Of a stretch of DNA of 64,000 nucleotides, positions 35,430 to 49,100 are shown one piece after another. Made by a program: the position numbers and the translations under genes. The notes beneath the pieces are model-generated. The model ran no database searches. It was not told the origin of the DNA and worked only from the letters and a program-made list of their open reading frames with translations. The stretch spans positions 17,716,001 through 17,780,000 of the forward strand of contig NC_090780.1 of the NCBI RefSeq assembly GCF_040054535.1. Direction: 5' to 3'. The stretch comes from Antennarius striatus (Eukaryota > Chordata > Actinopteri > Lophiiformes > Antennariidae). Within the stretch, counting starts at the first letter, position 1. The number at the start of each line of letters is the position of its first letter.

Positions 35430-36729
35430 GTTTTTCACAAATGTATCTTGTGTTTATTTTTTTTGCCAACAATAATTATCAGAATAGAAAATGGATGTTC
35501 TCAGACTTTCTCAATAACTGGAAAGTTTTATTGGTAATGCTGGAACACAGGATTTATAAATATTAATAATTGATCATGTGAGTATTGGAATTTATTGGCT
35601 TGTTTGGTCAATGTCAAACAGTTTTGATAGAGCAAATAGGGATTTTGGATTATTCGCCACTAAACATTATGCAAAAAAACTTTTTCCAGGTAATTTTGAC
35701 TTGGAAATTAAACCAATAACAAAATTTGACAAAGCTTTAAGCAACTTGTGCTTTGAAAAGTAGAATGTTTGGAATTTAAAATATGCTCTTACACATATCA
35801 CACAGGAATCAAAGTTGGTCTGGATACAGAATTTAACGGAATAACTGACAAATTTACTACTAATTATCTTCACATTACTTCACTTTGTTTTTATTTTCCC
35901 AAATTGAATAAGTCTTATTCACCAAATGTCAGAGATATATAGCAATGTTAACATTGTACTGGGAGAAGGGTGGTAGTGCAAATTGCATCAGACTGCTTCA
36001 ACTGAAACACCTATAACCACTAATGGTGACTGAGGTGAGATTTAAGCATGTGAGACGCTTGTTTGAAATAATTGTACAACTATGCTGCATTCAACAGCAG
36101 GAATAATAATCTTATTTATCTGCCTGAGCAATCGCAAAATGCAATACCTTTAATCACACAGATGCACCTGATCCTTCAACACATACAACAAAGTTGACCG
36201 TCATGCATGAACTCAATCACAGCCAGGTGTTCCATCTATTTCATCATACTGGGATATAGATATTAGAGATAAGGAGATATGATTGTTAAGTGTGATGTCA
36301 GGAAGAGGTAAACGCTGCTGGAACTGTATAAAGCACTGAAACCCAAAAAGCCCTCTTACATACTGAACTTTCTGACCGTTAAACCTGCAATGATCTACAG
36401 AGTTCAGAGGAGCTGCAGTCAAAGTGGCCGCTGGTAGACATGTAGCTATGAGATGCAGGTATACCTCTTTAAATAGTCACCTTCAATATTTATGCATGTT
36501 GAACTGTTAACACATTATAAAAAATATGTCTTTGGATCCCAAACCAACCCCAAGCTCCAATCTTTCATGAACAATAATCACAATTACTCTAACACAACAT
36601 CCACCTCCACTCTTCTATGAAACACTTTGCTGTACACATTTTCCATTCTCTACTCATAAAGGTTGGAACAAGGGGCTGATTTGTGGTGCATTATGTGTTG
36701 AGGGGGTCCGAGGCAGTCAGTTTCTCCAT
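35430..36729 (-). other. tgif2-myl9 convergent spacer and myl9 3' UTR
   Basis: AT-rich sequence without a supported gene. The myl9 3' UTR occupies an undetermined part of it on the minus strand. A minus-strand AATAAA (TTTATT on plus) lies near 35526. Confidence 0.45.
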
Positions 36730-37868
36730 CTACTCGTCATCCTTGTCTTTGGCACCGTGTTTGAGTATGCGGGTGAACTCGGCGTAGTTGAAGTTGCCCT
36801 TCTTGTCAATGGGAGCCTCTCGGAACAGCTCGTCCACGTCTTCGTCTGTGAAGCGGTCGCCCATGGTGGTCAACAGCTCCCTCAGGTGGTCCTCGTGGAT
36901 CACACCTTGGACAAAGGAAACAGGGAAGGCATGAGTCTACATACTGAAGATACATGCAGTGATCTGCACACAACATGTAGCATTTACATAACACTGACTC
37001 ACCAGATCCCTCCTCATCAAAACAGGCGAAAGCATTGCGGATGACGTCCTCGGGGTCGGTCCCGTTGAGTCTCTCTCCAAACATGGTGAGGAACATGGTG
37101 AAGTTGATGGGCCCTGGTGCCTCAGCCATCATCCCCTCCAGGTATTCATCAGACGGGTTCTTACCTGAGGGTTAACAAAATTTTTAGATAAATCTAATGT
37201 CAGGTGATGTCATGCAGCAAATTTTGTTGTATGGAATTATTTCAGGTTTGACTGGTAAATGAAAAGGAAATGCTGGTCCTACAGATTCAGCATTTTTAAT
37301 CTTAAGATTAAATACAGTTGCCTAAAGTCTAAACAGCAAAGACTGAGGCCTCCTGTCCAGCCAAAATAACACCGGATCCTACATTTCCCATAATGCAGCT
37401 ATATGGTATCTACCACAAAATCCCAAATTTCTATCAAATCATCAACACTCCTCTCCAAGCTCATATGTGATATATCAACTTTTCATTGTAGTGCAGAAAG
37501 CTCCTAATTGAGCTCCAGAGTACATTCAATGTACATGCATTGCAATCCTTTTGTGGTGAGCAGTGCTCCTCATGATGGGTGAAGTAAACCTTGTGTGAAA
37601 AATAGTTGGAGTGTCCAAATTAAAGCAGTGGTGAGCTCTTAACATCTGTAGCCATGGGAACAAATACAGATAACGAGTCTGTACCCAGAGAAGCGAGCAT
37701 GTCGTGCAGATCTTCCTTGTCGATGAAACCGTCTCTGTTCTGGTCGATCATGTTGAATGCCTCTTTGAACTCCTGGATCTGAGACTGGTCGAACATGGCA
37801 AAGACGTTGGAGGTGGCCCTCTGGGGACGCTTCTTGGTGGTCTTCCCTTTGGCACGCTTGCTGGACAT
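36730..37868 (-). CDS. myl9: Myosin regulatory light chain 9 (smooth muscle/non-muscle)
   Basis: Three coding exons on the minus strand: 37868-37685, 37164-37003 and 36905-36730, giving 173 aa, the usual length. The protein binds the neck of myosin II heavy chains; phosphorylation by MLCK/ROCK activates contraction. Visible: a basic N-terminus followed by the phospho-acceptor pair ATS (Thr19/Ser20 counting Met), EF-hand loop [12 protein letters not shown] (residues 42-53), [16 protein letters not shown], and the C-terminus [16 protein letters not shown] and HEDHLRELL favour MYL9 over MYL12. An untranslated leader probably begins at an acceptor about 20 bp upstream (CACAG near 37890); the first non-coding exon was not located. 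The gene is convergent with tgif2. Confidence 0.95.
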
Positions 37869-38253
37869 GGTGGCGGCTGGATCTGGGCCTGTGTACATTC
37901 AGGAGGCATAAGTGATGGATCAGATTTGAATTATGTTGCAGTATCAGGGACGTGTGTGTTACAGACTGGCACGGATAGTTACACGTGGAGATAAGGAGTT
38001 TAATTTGATGCATATTTTTGTATAGAACTAGAGACCTATGTTCCTATAGTTCATTCAAATTTTTAATTCCGTATCATAAAGGAGGAAATTTTGTTCAATC
38101 TCACTTCCTCCAGGGAGGAAAATCACATTCTCCCTAAATGTCAGGTGCAGTAATGAGGATAAAATTGATATTGTCACCACAATTCACACTGCAGCCACCT
38201 TCAGATTGTGCAAGAGTTTGACCAGTCACTCATACTCAGGTCTGCAAGGAGTC

Positions 38254-38402
<149 letters not shown>

Positions 38403-39090
38403 ATATGAATATGGCTGGTGAGTCACTAGAATTTCCTGAGACGTCAAGGTGATGCCGATGCTGCACGTGACTAATATGATCACAATACGAATGTCATCAG
38501 CAATAATAAATCAACGTCAGGGGTTCTTATATAAATATCCATAAACAGTATAATATACTAATAATAGTATACTAATAATAATATACTGTATACATACAAC
38601 AAATTGTAACGCTGTGCACTCTTTTGCAAATGAAGAATTAAGAGTCAAATGTAAAAGAATAAGATTTTCACAGATGGTGTCCATACACAAAAAATAAATT
38701 AAGACAATTGTATATCATATTTGGGGTTTAATTTTAGAATCGGGTTATGCCTTCCCTTCGAATCCAGAAAGCGTTTGAATCTGTGCCAGACTGTAGCAGT
38801 GTCCCATACTTGCATTGTTCTTGACAATGCTTGCCCACATTGGCTACAGTCTCTACCATGGAACACTGAGATTTATCACACACTTTAATGGCCCTTCTCA
38901 GCTGCTTGCTGTAAGCTAGAGCTGGAGACATATCCACCTACACATGTAACTACAGACATATTCTCACTTAGAAGAAGATCACTGTGTCTCCTGATTTACA
39001 TCATTCAAATAGTCATGGAAACCTATACTGTAGTCATATTTTTCCTGTCCGTTCCTGAAGTCCCTACTGGCTTTGGATGTCATGACTTTG

Positions 39091-39207
39091 CACACTGATA
39101 TGACCAGCCAAGCTGTCACCCCCCCTCCCTAACTCCTGATCACCCTCACACATGTGAAGACTAATAGTGAGGAATTCCAAAAACAAAACAGAGCTGGGTG
39201 GAAGTTG
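39091..39207 (+). repeat. About 115-bp local direct repeat, copy A
   Basis: CACACTGATATGA ... CACCCTCACACATGTGAAGA ... GGAATTCCAAAAACAAA ... GAGCTGGGTGGAAGTT. Copy B is at 40675-40784. Confidence 0.8.
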
Positions 39208-40555
39208 CCGCAATATGCCGCGAAATGACCTGTACCTCAGAGTGCTGGTCTCTTCAGATGCATATAAAGCTGCCCGCTGTCACTTGTACCACATCATCAG
39301 CCATCAGTATGATTTGTGACAAATTTTGATTCATATTTTGAAATCTCAGTGGTCATTTTCCTGATTGAAAAAAGATTAAACATAAATAAATGTGAAATAG
39401 TTTTTCCAGATCATTAATGAAATGTTAATACATCTCTACTCTTTAGCAGCAAAATGCACTTCCATGTTCTTTTTAACAAATTACAGTAACGGCTGATAGA
39501 AGTGTACTCAGCGGTTCACAAAGGTCTTTTCATTGACGTACACGGAAGTTTCTCATCTTTGGATCTCTATACAAACGAGTGCTACAGCAGCACTCAGTTA
39601 GGGTAATCATATTTATTGGCGATGCAAATGAGTATGATGGGGCTAGGTTCTCTCCAGACTTTGCAAAGTTAATGGATGATAATTTATCGTACACCTATCA
39701 TTAACATGAGGACATCGTGTCCAAAAATTGATCAATTTTTTGGGCTCTAAGAAATGACCTATCAGTGTGGTACAGATAGCAACATGCTGTCAGTGCCACA
39801 CACACTTTTTGTAGTCGATTTTTGTTAGATTTCGTTAGATTTTCGTTTTCCTTTAATTTGTCATCTGTTTTGCTACTTATTTCTCCTAATATGCTTGAAT
39901 AATGAAAGAACTTTAAGATGTGAGGTGGTCATTCAAATTCTTTGAATTCTTTTTCTCAAAGTAATTTGGAAGGCTGAAATTAGAATTAGGCCTTGTACTA
40001 ATTTGATGTTTCAGGGAAAAAGGGAAATTTCTCAGACTGATAAGGTCTTCTCTCTCCTGCCCTTTCTAGTTGTTTTGCAGTTCTAGTGACATTACTCCAA
40101 GGCAAATGGCCCAGTTTTAGGTCTTGGAATTTAGTTATTTCTGCTGTACATTCTTATCTGGCTGTGATGAAGAGGGGTACTGTATCCTAATAGGGACCGA
40201 ATGGGATTCCACTCCTTGTCCGTATCCAGAGATCTGTATGTTAGATTGCTTTGACAGCGATGATTACTCCATAACTCCATGGTGCAAGGAAATAAATCTG
40301 ATTTACAGTCCATTTGAGGCTGGTCCTGTGCAAACATATAAAAAAGTCTTGCAGAGGGAATCTGTAATGATTTACAAAGAGGAAGAACACAACTATTTCT
40401 GACTTCAGCACGTAAGCATTTGGCTGCCTCAGGTTGGCTTGTTCTGACCGATTGTTCTCTGACCGCTGCACAACTATCCCCAACCCCTACTCCTCTGTAG
40501 CTCCTTTATCCACTGCGAGATGACAAAGCTCCTCTGTTCTGTTGTCCAGCAAGAG

Positions 40556-40674
<119 letters not shown>

Positions 40675-40679
<5 letters not shown>

Positions 40680-40784
40680 GATATGATGAGCTGAGCTGTC
40701 ATCCCCTATCCCTCCTGGTCACCCTCACACATGTGAAGAGTAACGGTAAGGAATTCCAAAAACAAACAGAGCTGGGTGGAAGTT
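40675..40784 (+). repeat. About 115-bp local direct repeat, copy B
   Basis: Same order of blocks as copy A (39091-39207), with small indels. Its first CACACTG merges with the preceding long CA array. The two copies lie 1.6 kb apart. Confidence 0.8.
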
Positions 40785-40909
40785 AAGCTCTCATCACATC
40801 TGAAGAGACAACATTAGAGAGACACAGAAAGACAGAAAGAGAGAGAGATAAATGGGCCAGCTACATTCAAAAATTCCACAGCCTGAAGCGCTGTGATGCA
40901 ATGGGAGTA

Positions 40910-41031
<122 letters not shown>

Positions 41032-42347
41032 CTAGACAGACACACGCACATGTCTAAGACAAGCATCCTCTACAGGTCCCTCTTCACAGCAACCGATGGA
41101 TGAAAAAGCTCTGTTGTTGCTGATCTGGAAACTGTAATTAAAGCTCCTCTTCAGGCTCTTTGCAACTCTATCCTCCTCTTCACTGACAGTTGAGTATTGA
41201 AACACTGAGCCTTACAGAATTCACAATACAAGCTTTTCAAAGGACAATTTTATACTGTGTACACTCTGAGATCCGGTGGTAAAAACATCTTTCTTTCTCA
41301 CCTTGGCTTCAGGTAGAAATGTTTGGAAGTCCCTCAAACTCCTTTTGTCTGGGTCCAACAGAGCACTGGTGAAAGGGAAGCAGGCAGTCCTACTGGAAAG
41401 TTTGTTTAAGGAATCAGACGCCCAGTGTGGCCCTCCCCTTCCTGCCCCAGCCAATGGAGAGGCCTCGCTGTCTCGTACAAAGACATCTCGGGCCAGGCCA
41501 TTTCTCCATACAAGGCAAAAGAATGCGCAGGCTGCAGCCTGTTGCTGCCACAGACAGAGCTCAGGATGTTTGGGAAAAAAGCAGAAATGACAGGAACTAC
41601 GATAAGGCTGCCTTATTTAGAGAAAAGGGCCTAAACATTCAGAGGAGGTTGTGCACAGCCGAGTGTGGAAAGAGAGTTGTGAGCAGATGCAGAGCAGTTT
41701 TGAAAGCCAGTGTTTCCTTTGTAACAATATAGATTTCCTTAAATAGGCTGGCCATCACTGCTGCTTTGAACATGCAGGAGCATCTTGAGTTATGTCACGG
41801 GGGGAACCACCACTCAGTCTGTTTCTCATCATGTTTCGCCAAAGAAACATTTAAGAAGGACCTTCTTGACAGTTAAGTAGTGTAGATGAATGTACTATAG
41901 CAGGGATTTAAAAAAATTTTTTTATTAATAATGATGCTTGTTTTTCTGTCAAAATAAAAATCTGTTTATGAATGGAAAATATCTTCATCTCTTCAGGGTG
42001 TGATGTACGGTATGATTGTAGCAGTATGTCTGGGTTTTAGCTATCAACTGCACTTTGTTGTTTTTGTTTTTCTGTATTTTGTATAATATTTTTGATCACG
42101 TAATATAAAATTATACTGTATAATATAATATAAAAATAATATAATACAATATAATATGTCTTTTATTAATTGTAAAATGACCAATACATCTTTTCAGTGT
42201 TTCTGTCATTACTGCAATACAGTTACTTGTCACAAATGACAAGCTTCCTACATATAAAATATTTCATTTACTATCAATTTACTATGCATGTCTGTATTTT
42301 TGTCCTTATTTTGATTGTGTATTCCAAGAATATATTTAATTTATACA

Positions 42348-42438
<91 letters not shown>
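42348..42438. repeat. (TA)n microsatellite
   Basis: About 45 uninterrupted TA units, self-complementary. Confidence 0.97.
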
Positions 42439-42443
<5 letters not shown>

Positions 42444-42603
42444 ATTTTTGTTTTAAGTTGTTTTAGGAGTTCAGCATATGAATAAAAAACCAGGTGGCAT
42501 CTAGGCCTTTTATGAACAAATGAGAAGAATAGAGAGCATGAGTAGAGAAGCTTTGAGGAGGACGGTAGACGTCAGTTTCACTGGCGTCTGTGTACGTTCA
42601 CTA

Positions 42604-42616
42604 CGCCCTCTGCTGG
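42604..42616 (-). promoter_or_regulatory. CTCF-like binding motif
   Basis: The minus strand reads CCAGCAGAGGGCG, which fits the CTCF core consensus CCASYAGRKGGCR at every position. It lies between myl9 and lpin3. Occupancy is unknown. Confidence 0.5.
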
Positions 42617-42808
42617 ACTACACCTGTCGTCGATTCTAAAATACAATCCTTACTGTACTGAAAACTCCATGGATCCTGAAGAGAATCGATGACGAGGACG
42701 GTTTGTGAACTGCTTTGATGTTAATAACCAAGTTGTAAGGCATATTCGTACTGTTTTGCTTGTACTTTTTTCAAATTATTGTATATGCACACCAGATTGG
42801 CATCTCAG

Positions 42809-43022
42809 AAATATAAAGTTAGCCTAACATTGGTGATATTTTGCAACTATTATTTATAAAAGGAAAAAGTCATTGAAACTGCAGAACAGCAATGGAAATC
42901 AATATGTTTTCAATGAAATATAAAGTTATCCTAACATTGGGGATATTTTGCAACTATTATTTATAAAAGGAAAAACTCATTGAAATTGCAGAACAGCGAT
43001 GGAAATCAATTTTTTTCAATGC
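42809..43022. repeat. 107-bp tandem duplication (two copies)
   Basis: Copies 42809-42915 and 42916-43022 share ATATAAAGTTA, CCTAACATTGG, ATATTTTGCAACTATTATTT and GATGGAAATCAAT-like blocks, with a few substitutions. The duplication ends about 170 bp before the candidate lpin3 first exon. Confidence 0.9.
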
Positions 43023-43189
43023 AAACAGTTTTTATGCCATTATTTTTTGTGGAAGAATTTTCAGCATGAATTAAAATGTCATAAGTGTACATTTCAAAGG
43101 ACTGTCTGCACACCTTGTTTACAAAATAATCTGAGAGGCGGGCCATGCTTTAATATCTGTCGTTCATTGGTTGTTGCTGTGACTGACGT

Positions 43190-43263
43190 GTCTCGCGCAG
43201 GCGCCGTGTAGTAGTTAGCGATCATGCAATTGTTTTCGGGATTCTCTGAGAGCTCCTCACTCG
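43190..43263 (+). promoter_or_regulatory. lpin3: Candidate lpin3 promoter/first non-coding exon
   Basis: A short CpG-rich segment (TCTCGCGCAGGCGCCGTG) ends in a strong donor, CACTCG|GTAAGG, with the GT at 43264. It is the best candidate leader for the coding exon at 46138, giving a 2.9 kb first intron. Another CpG-containing stretch at about 43560-43640 is an alternative. Confidence 0.4.
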
Positions 43264-46137
43264 GTAAGGTGGTGTCTTCAACCCTCTCATCATTCAACCT
43301 CAAATATTAAAGTTTGTGGAACATTACCTACCTGAATTAACGCGCATATATCAGTTTGTTGAATTCCTTTTTCTTGCTTTAATTTTTCTTTGTGTAGGAC
43401 AAGTCGTAAAGCTGTTTCAAGCAAAGCAAATCCAAGCGTCAAGTTACGCATACGTAGCCGTTGAATAAATGCACTTCTATATTATAAATATATGTGTTGT
43501 TTTAAAGCGTTTCGAGCTTTCGTGCTTCTTAGGTAGTCTTTTTTTTTTAATGGTGAGTGTCACGGTCTATGAACTGCTGCCGTGACACGCGGACGCCTCT
43601 CGGACAGCCCTTGCGGAAGTTGTGTTAATGTGTAGTAAGAGTCTGTGTCATCAGTGAAGCCATTTCTTTAACTTCCGTTGTGTTCTTTAAATCCTAAATC
43701 TGATTTGACGCAACGGGTCACGTGGTTTTCTATGTAATTGTTGTTACTTTATAATTAGGCGACCTTTAGTCTTACCAATACTAAAACCGGTGCAGTCAGT
43801 AACAATTTTAGTACGACTAATGATAATCAACAATTTTGGCTGTTAGTTTAACATTGGATCATTTTTTAGTTTGTTTGTGTTTTTTAGGACCATGTGAATC
43901 ACACACATTACATGGAATCTGATCACTTTGATTTGGGCCACTTTCATGTATGTCAATTGGATTTAATTTTTGCCTTGTTGCTCTCACAGCAAACAGTTCC
44001 TGTTGTTCAGCAGCTTGTTTGTTGATAATGTCGGGTCGCTTTAGAGCCCTGTTCGAAACTGATAGGCCTCATACAAAATCAGTGTGAGCTGTTGAGGCAA
44101 AAGGATCAAAGTGCATTACCTTTCATCATCAATCATCATTCCATCAGCCATCACCACCCACCAGCCTTCATTTCTCTCACCCTACTACTGCCCTACATTA
44201 TATCATCTCTCACCTCCATTGTCTGCTGCAGGCTATTGTTTCCACTGCTTTTTAAATACAGCTGACCTGGCAGGTGCTGTCAAGTGTAATTCTATATTGG
44301 ACACAGGAATAGAAGCCCGAATAAACACAGGAGGAAGTAATTCACGTCAAAAACAGTCATGGATTAAGGCCTACCTTTTTGCTGTGTCCTCTTCCATCGG
44401 CGGTACCGAATGGAAAATCCTTTACTGGAGTTTCTTCCATGTTGGTTCAACTTGATTTTCCAGCATTGGCGGAGGACAACTGCTGCCTCATCCTTGGTGA
44501 CCCAGAGAGCTGTGGTGAAGCCCAGAAACTGTGTGGTCGCTCAGTCTGTGTTTGTGTTTTCATGCCAAGCGTGTTTGAATAGCCTGTCGAGCCTTTCAGA
44601 AACTGCTGGTCTGGCTGTCATGTGCAGTCCAAGTGAGGAAGTGTGAATTCGGTGTCACAGGAGGGTGTGTGTGTAAGTGGAATTGTGTGAGATAGAGGAA
44701 GCACTGGTGTTAGGCTGAATGTACTGGGACCCTCTTACATTGCCATATTTTGTGCGCCACCTCAAATCAGAGAGGACAAGAGTCCTGTCATCACTGTTGA
44801 CCAATGAAATTTGCTTATAATGGATTGCATGGAATTTTGTAGTTACATCTTTGTCATCAAGGCTAACAAAAGTTAGCCCAGTAACTACAGGTAGATGTAG
44901 GTGATCAAGTGACTCTGGCTTTGAGGGGAACCCAAAACATGTTGTTGGCAGGTTCCTCTGAAGGAAAGGTAGAAGTAGACATGTCTTGAGACAATTGTTA
45001 GGTTCCTGTAGGAGGGAAAGCCTGTGTAGTGGTGTCCAATGGCAGATAGGAGGTCGAGGGAGTCCAGCCTGGTTGGCAGCGCATGTCTCCATCCGTCAAT
45101 GTGGGTAAGGAATGACATTTCTAAAGTGATGTTATCGATGGGCTTGATTCATTCTATGTTTACTGTTTGTTGTTCTCTGGACTGGGACAGATTAACCATA
45201 CTGATGTTTGTCCTCAGAAATTAAAAAAATTGATTTCTGATAATATAACTGATTATCTAAGATAACACACAGACTAACTTTAGTCCTTATCTGCTTGGGT
45301 AAAGTCATGTGTGGTGATGTGACTCTTTTAAGGTGCTCTATCAGGACAGGACATGGTTTCGTGTGATTCCATGCCGTACTTGTTTAAGCTACTGTGACAA
45401 CCAATTTAAATGCTGATGCAAGTCCAAACTAGGCCAAATCGCTGCTGGAAGACTTTGACGTCTTCACTTACTGGAGACACTTACAGTTGGAATGCTCTGA
45501 TCTGGTGTCAAGATAGAGGAATGTGTACCAGACACAATTTATTTCACTTTTCTTTCAAAATGTCTTGAAATTACTTTATTTATGAAATTGAGAAGGAATG
45601 TATGCTCTCATATCTGCATCTGAGATGTGACTCCGTCTTGTGAGTCTTTTCATATAAGCATTCCTTGTGTTGAAATGCGTGTCTAGATCTAAGATGTGGA
45701 CCTTTAGCCCAGTAATTGTGAACAAGAGCTGATTCCAAAGGTCAGTGTGGTTTTGTTAACACATTAGCACCGTGTTCCTTACATGTATTCAATTTGATGC
45801 TTAATTATTTGGTAGGGTTTCTAGTTACTCAAACTAAGCATTGCATAATTGAATTATGTAATCATTTTTGGGGTTTTACAATACATTTACTGTATTGGCT
45901 GATGGTTACATGTGCTTACTCTTTGTTCTTGAATGTCATCAGCTGATCATCATGATGATAAGTTTCAAAGCCATAATTGTGGTTTTTATGCCAGCTTAAA
46001 TGAATAAAATTATCTTTGCGGCCTACTGACTTTGTAGAAAAAAGATGAAGTTAAAAAAACACAGATAGCAGAAAATGGAATATATCATCATTTTTTCTTC
46101 ACATTTCATGTCACTTCCTGTTTTGTCTTGTTTTCAG
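43264..46137 (+). other. lpin3 putative intron 1
   Basis: No coding exon, RNA gene or clear mobile element was recognised. Open frames here have no recognisable domains. Confidence 0.5.
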
Positions 46138-46146
46138 TCCCAGACG

Positions 46147-49100
46147 ATGAATATCGTAGGCCAGCTTGCGGAGACGGTGTTTGTTACAGTCAAGGAGCTG
46201 TACCGTGGCCTGAACCCCGCCACCCTAACCGGGGGGATCGATGTCATTGTGGTGCGACAGCCTGATGGATCCTTCCAGTGTTCCCCCTTTCATGTCCGCT
46301 TCGGCAAGCTGGGTGTGCTGCGCTCCAAGGAGAAAATTGTCAGTGCTTCATTGAAGTCTTAAACACACAAGTCTTCTCTAGTACAGTACTCTCTCTGCTT
46401 TAAGCCATTCTTTAACAAATTTTTACATCCCTGTGATTTAGGTGGACATTGAGATAAATGGAGAACCGGTGGATCTGCACATGAAGCTGGGCGACAATGG
46501 AGAAGCTTTTTTTGTGGAGGAAAATGAAAACATGGAGGTAAGATGACCAACATCGGTTAGTACTTTCCCCCTTCAGATTTTTTTTTTGTTGATGATTGTG
46601 TCAGTTTGGTGCAGTCTGATGTTTGATTTGTTCAACTTTTCTCCTCAGTCTGAGGTCCCAGCCCACTTGTGCACCTCCCCAATTCCACTTGAGTCACCTG
46701 AGGAGACGGTTGAGGGGTCCTCAATCACGGGGACTAGCGCCCGAAGGAAGAAACGCCGGCGCAAACGAATGCGTTCTGATAATCATCCGAGAGAAGAGGG
46801 CAGCTCCTCATCAGATGAGAGAGAAAGGGAGAAGGAATGGGAGCGAGAAGGGGATCAGAAAGGCCAGGAGAGTTCTGATAAAGAGCAGCCCTCCACACCA
46901 CTGCAAGTCAGGTCAGTGACTAAACAACAGCTCTGCATGTTGTTGGTAACTGTTCAGTCTGAAACACTCGTGGGTTTGCTAATTCACAGTGGGATTGTCT
47001 GTGATTGGTGGTAATTAAAATCTCTTCTTGAATGTGTTGAAGTAAATCGGTGTACTACTCGCTGTCTGAGGAGCCCTATGAGGAGCTGGGAGCCACACAG
47101 ACCAGAGATGCTCATCCTCACTCAGATGGGGAGCAGGCACCCATAGAATGGTGAGTGTAGTTAATCTTGTTGAATTCATTCATTTATTCATTTATACTGA
47201 GCAACTGACAACCATCATCATCAATTTCCTTCTCCTCAGCAATGTGTTCGGCAGCAGGCCATCATCTCCCAAGAGTGACTCTGAGCTTCTGGTGAAACCC
47301 CATGAGCCCTCTGAGCCTGAGATAGAGTGGAACTGGGGAGGATTTCCCGTGGTATGGAGACTCACACACACACATGGTGGCTGCTGTAGATGTCATTTTG
47401 CTGGCATGGTGTCTCAAATGGTTTTCTCTGCCTTCCCTCTCGTAGTTGTGTCACTCAGACAGGACACTGCTGGAGTTGCAGCACATCTCTCCTTCTGACA
47501 GCTCTCACTTCCGTACCATTCAGAGGCAGGACTCCTTCGACATGGGCTGTGAGCCTGCAATCAGCTGTGGCGGAACAGGCAGCATTACAGTGGTCCGTCC
47601 ACAACCTAGGACTCAATCTTTAAACCTGAGTAGCCAAGCAGTTCAGTGTATCCCTTCATCAGAAGAAACAAGCTGCCACTTGTCCCATTCCACCCTTGGA
47701 GATCTCCCCATGCCTGGTGCATCATCGAAGGAGACAAACTGTGACTCGACACAAGAACTAGAATCCTCTTTAAGCAAGGAGGAGAATCCATGTTTTAATT
47801 CAGCTGATGTAAGGAATGGCACAGATTCTCTTGACAACAAGGAAAGGCCCATTCTGGAACGTTTTAGCACTGCGACTGATATGATAAGCCCCGGAAGCAG
47901 AAACATCGCAGTCAGCGCGACTGAAACAAAGAATGCACAAAAACGGCTCACCAAAGAGAGCAAAGAGTGCACAGTCACATCGTCCTATACAACTTACACA
48001 ACAGTTTCAGAACAGCTGGGTGTCTCATCGGCGCAGAGCGAGCCGGGCTTCACTGACATTGCTGCTGCCAGTGAGGGGGGTAGTGGAAAAGAGCCCTGTG
48101 CCAAGGGACAGGAGAGTGGACCTGGAGGGGCTGAAGCAGGAGGTTCTCTGACAAATAGAACTGCAGTAAAAGCTGAAGCCAGAGATGCTGAGATGACCTG
48201 TCCTGCTCCAGAGGCCTTACCAACCTCCTCTGAGAAGGTGGAGCAGCAGGAAAAGAAGAAAGGTACCTTCTTACCCTCAAGAGTTCATACACTTTGGGTA
48301 TTTTTATGGTGTCAACTTCATTTTATATCAGTGATGACCACATGAGCACATGTGTCATTTTCTTGCAGGGAAACGTAATCACCACTTAGGGCCAACAGAT
48401 ATTTACTTGGATGATCTGACCAAGTTAGATCCTGAGGTAGCTGCTCTTTATTTCCCCAAGAGGTAAAAACAAACTTTGTGGATATTGATCTAAAAATGTG
48501 CACTGATGGCAAGGATTCCCTCTGTATGCACAGAGCTGGACTCCCACTGAGATAGCTCAATACCCAAAAATTGTACTGTGATATGAGAAAAGCGTTTGTC
48601 TTCATTGGTGAACAGTTGGATGTGTTGTCCCTGTAGTGAGGCAGAGGGAGCATCTCAGCACAGGGCGGATCAGGGCTCCTTCTCCGGGAGCCAGTCGCCT
48701 CAGTCGGTGGGCAGTGGGACCATGGACAGCGGAACCGAGTACCTGTCAGACTCCACCTCCTGCAACATGGATGTCAGCATGTCCCTCTGTGGACAGGAGG
48801 GTGACACCAGACAAATCACGAAAGGTCAGTGACAGGCAATTCATCCTGGATGCCTGCAACATGAAAGAATGTGTAGATGCTCACAGATGAATGATGTACT
48901 TTTGTCACCATTTGATCATTAATGCAGAAAAGTTTATGGAGCACATTATCACATACCAGGATTTTGCTAAAAATCCAGGAATCATCGAAGACCCTAGCCT
49001 GGTGATCTGCATCAACTCCAAGTAACATTTAGAATTTATTTATTGTCCTACAAATGAAAATGAATTACATCCAAGATAATCAAGTGGTTTTCATCTTACA

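Noticed and set aside
36757-37044. Plus-strand open frame over myl9
   Set aside because: Antisense shadow of myl9 exons 3 and 4, which are clearly coding on the minus strand.
40124-40402. 92-codon open frame downstream of the microsatellites
   Set aside because: No similarity to a known family, no start context and isolated; probably chance.
44111-44646. Overlapping open frames in the putative lpin3 intron 1
   Set aside because: They overlap in several frames without a preferred one and contain no recognisable domain.
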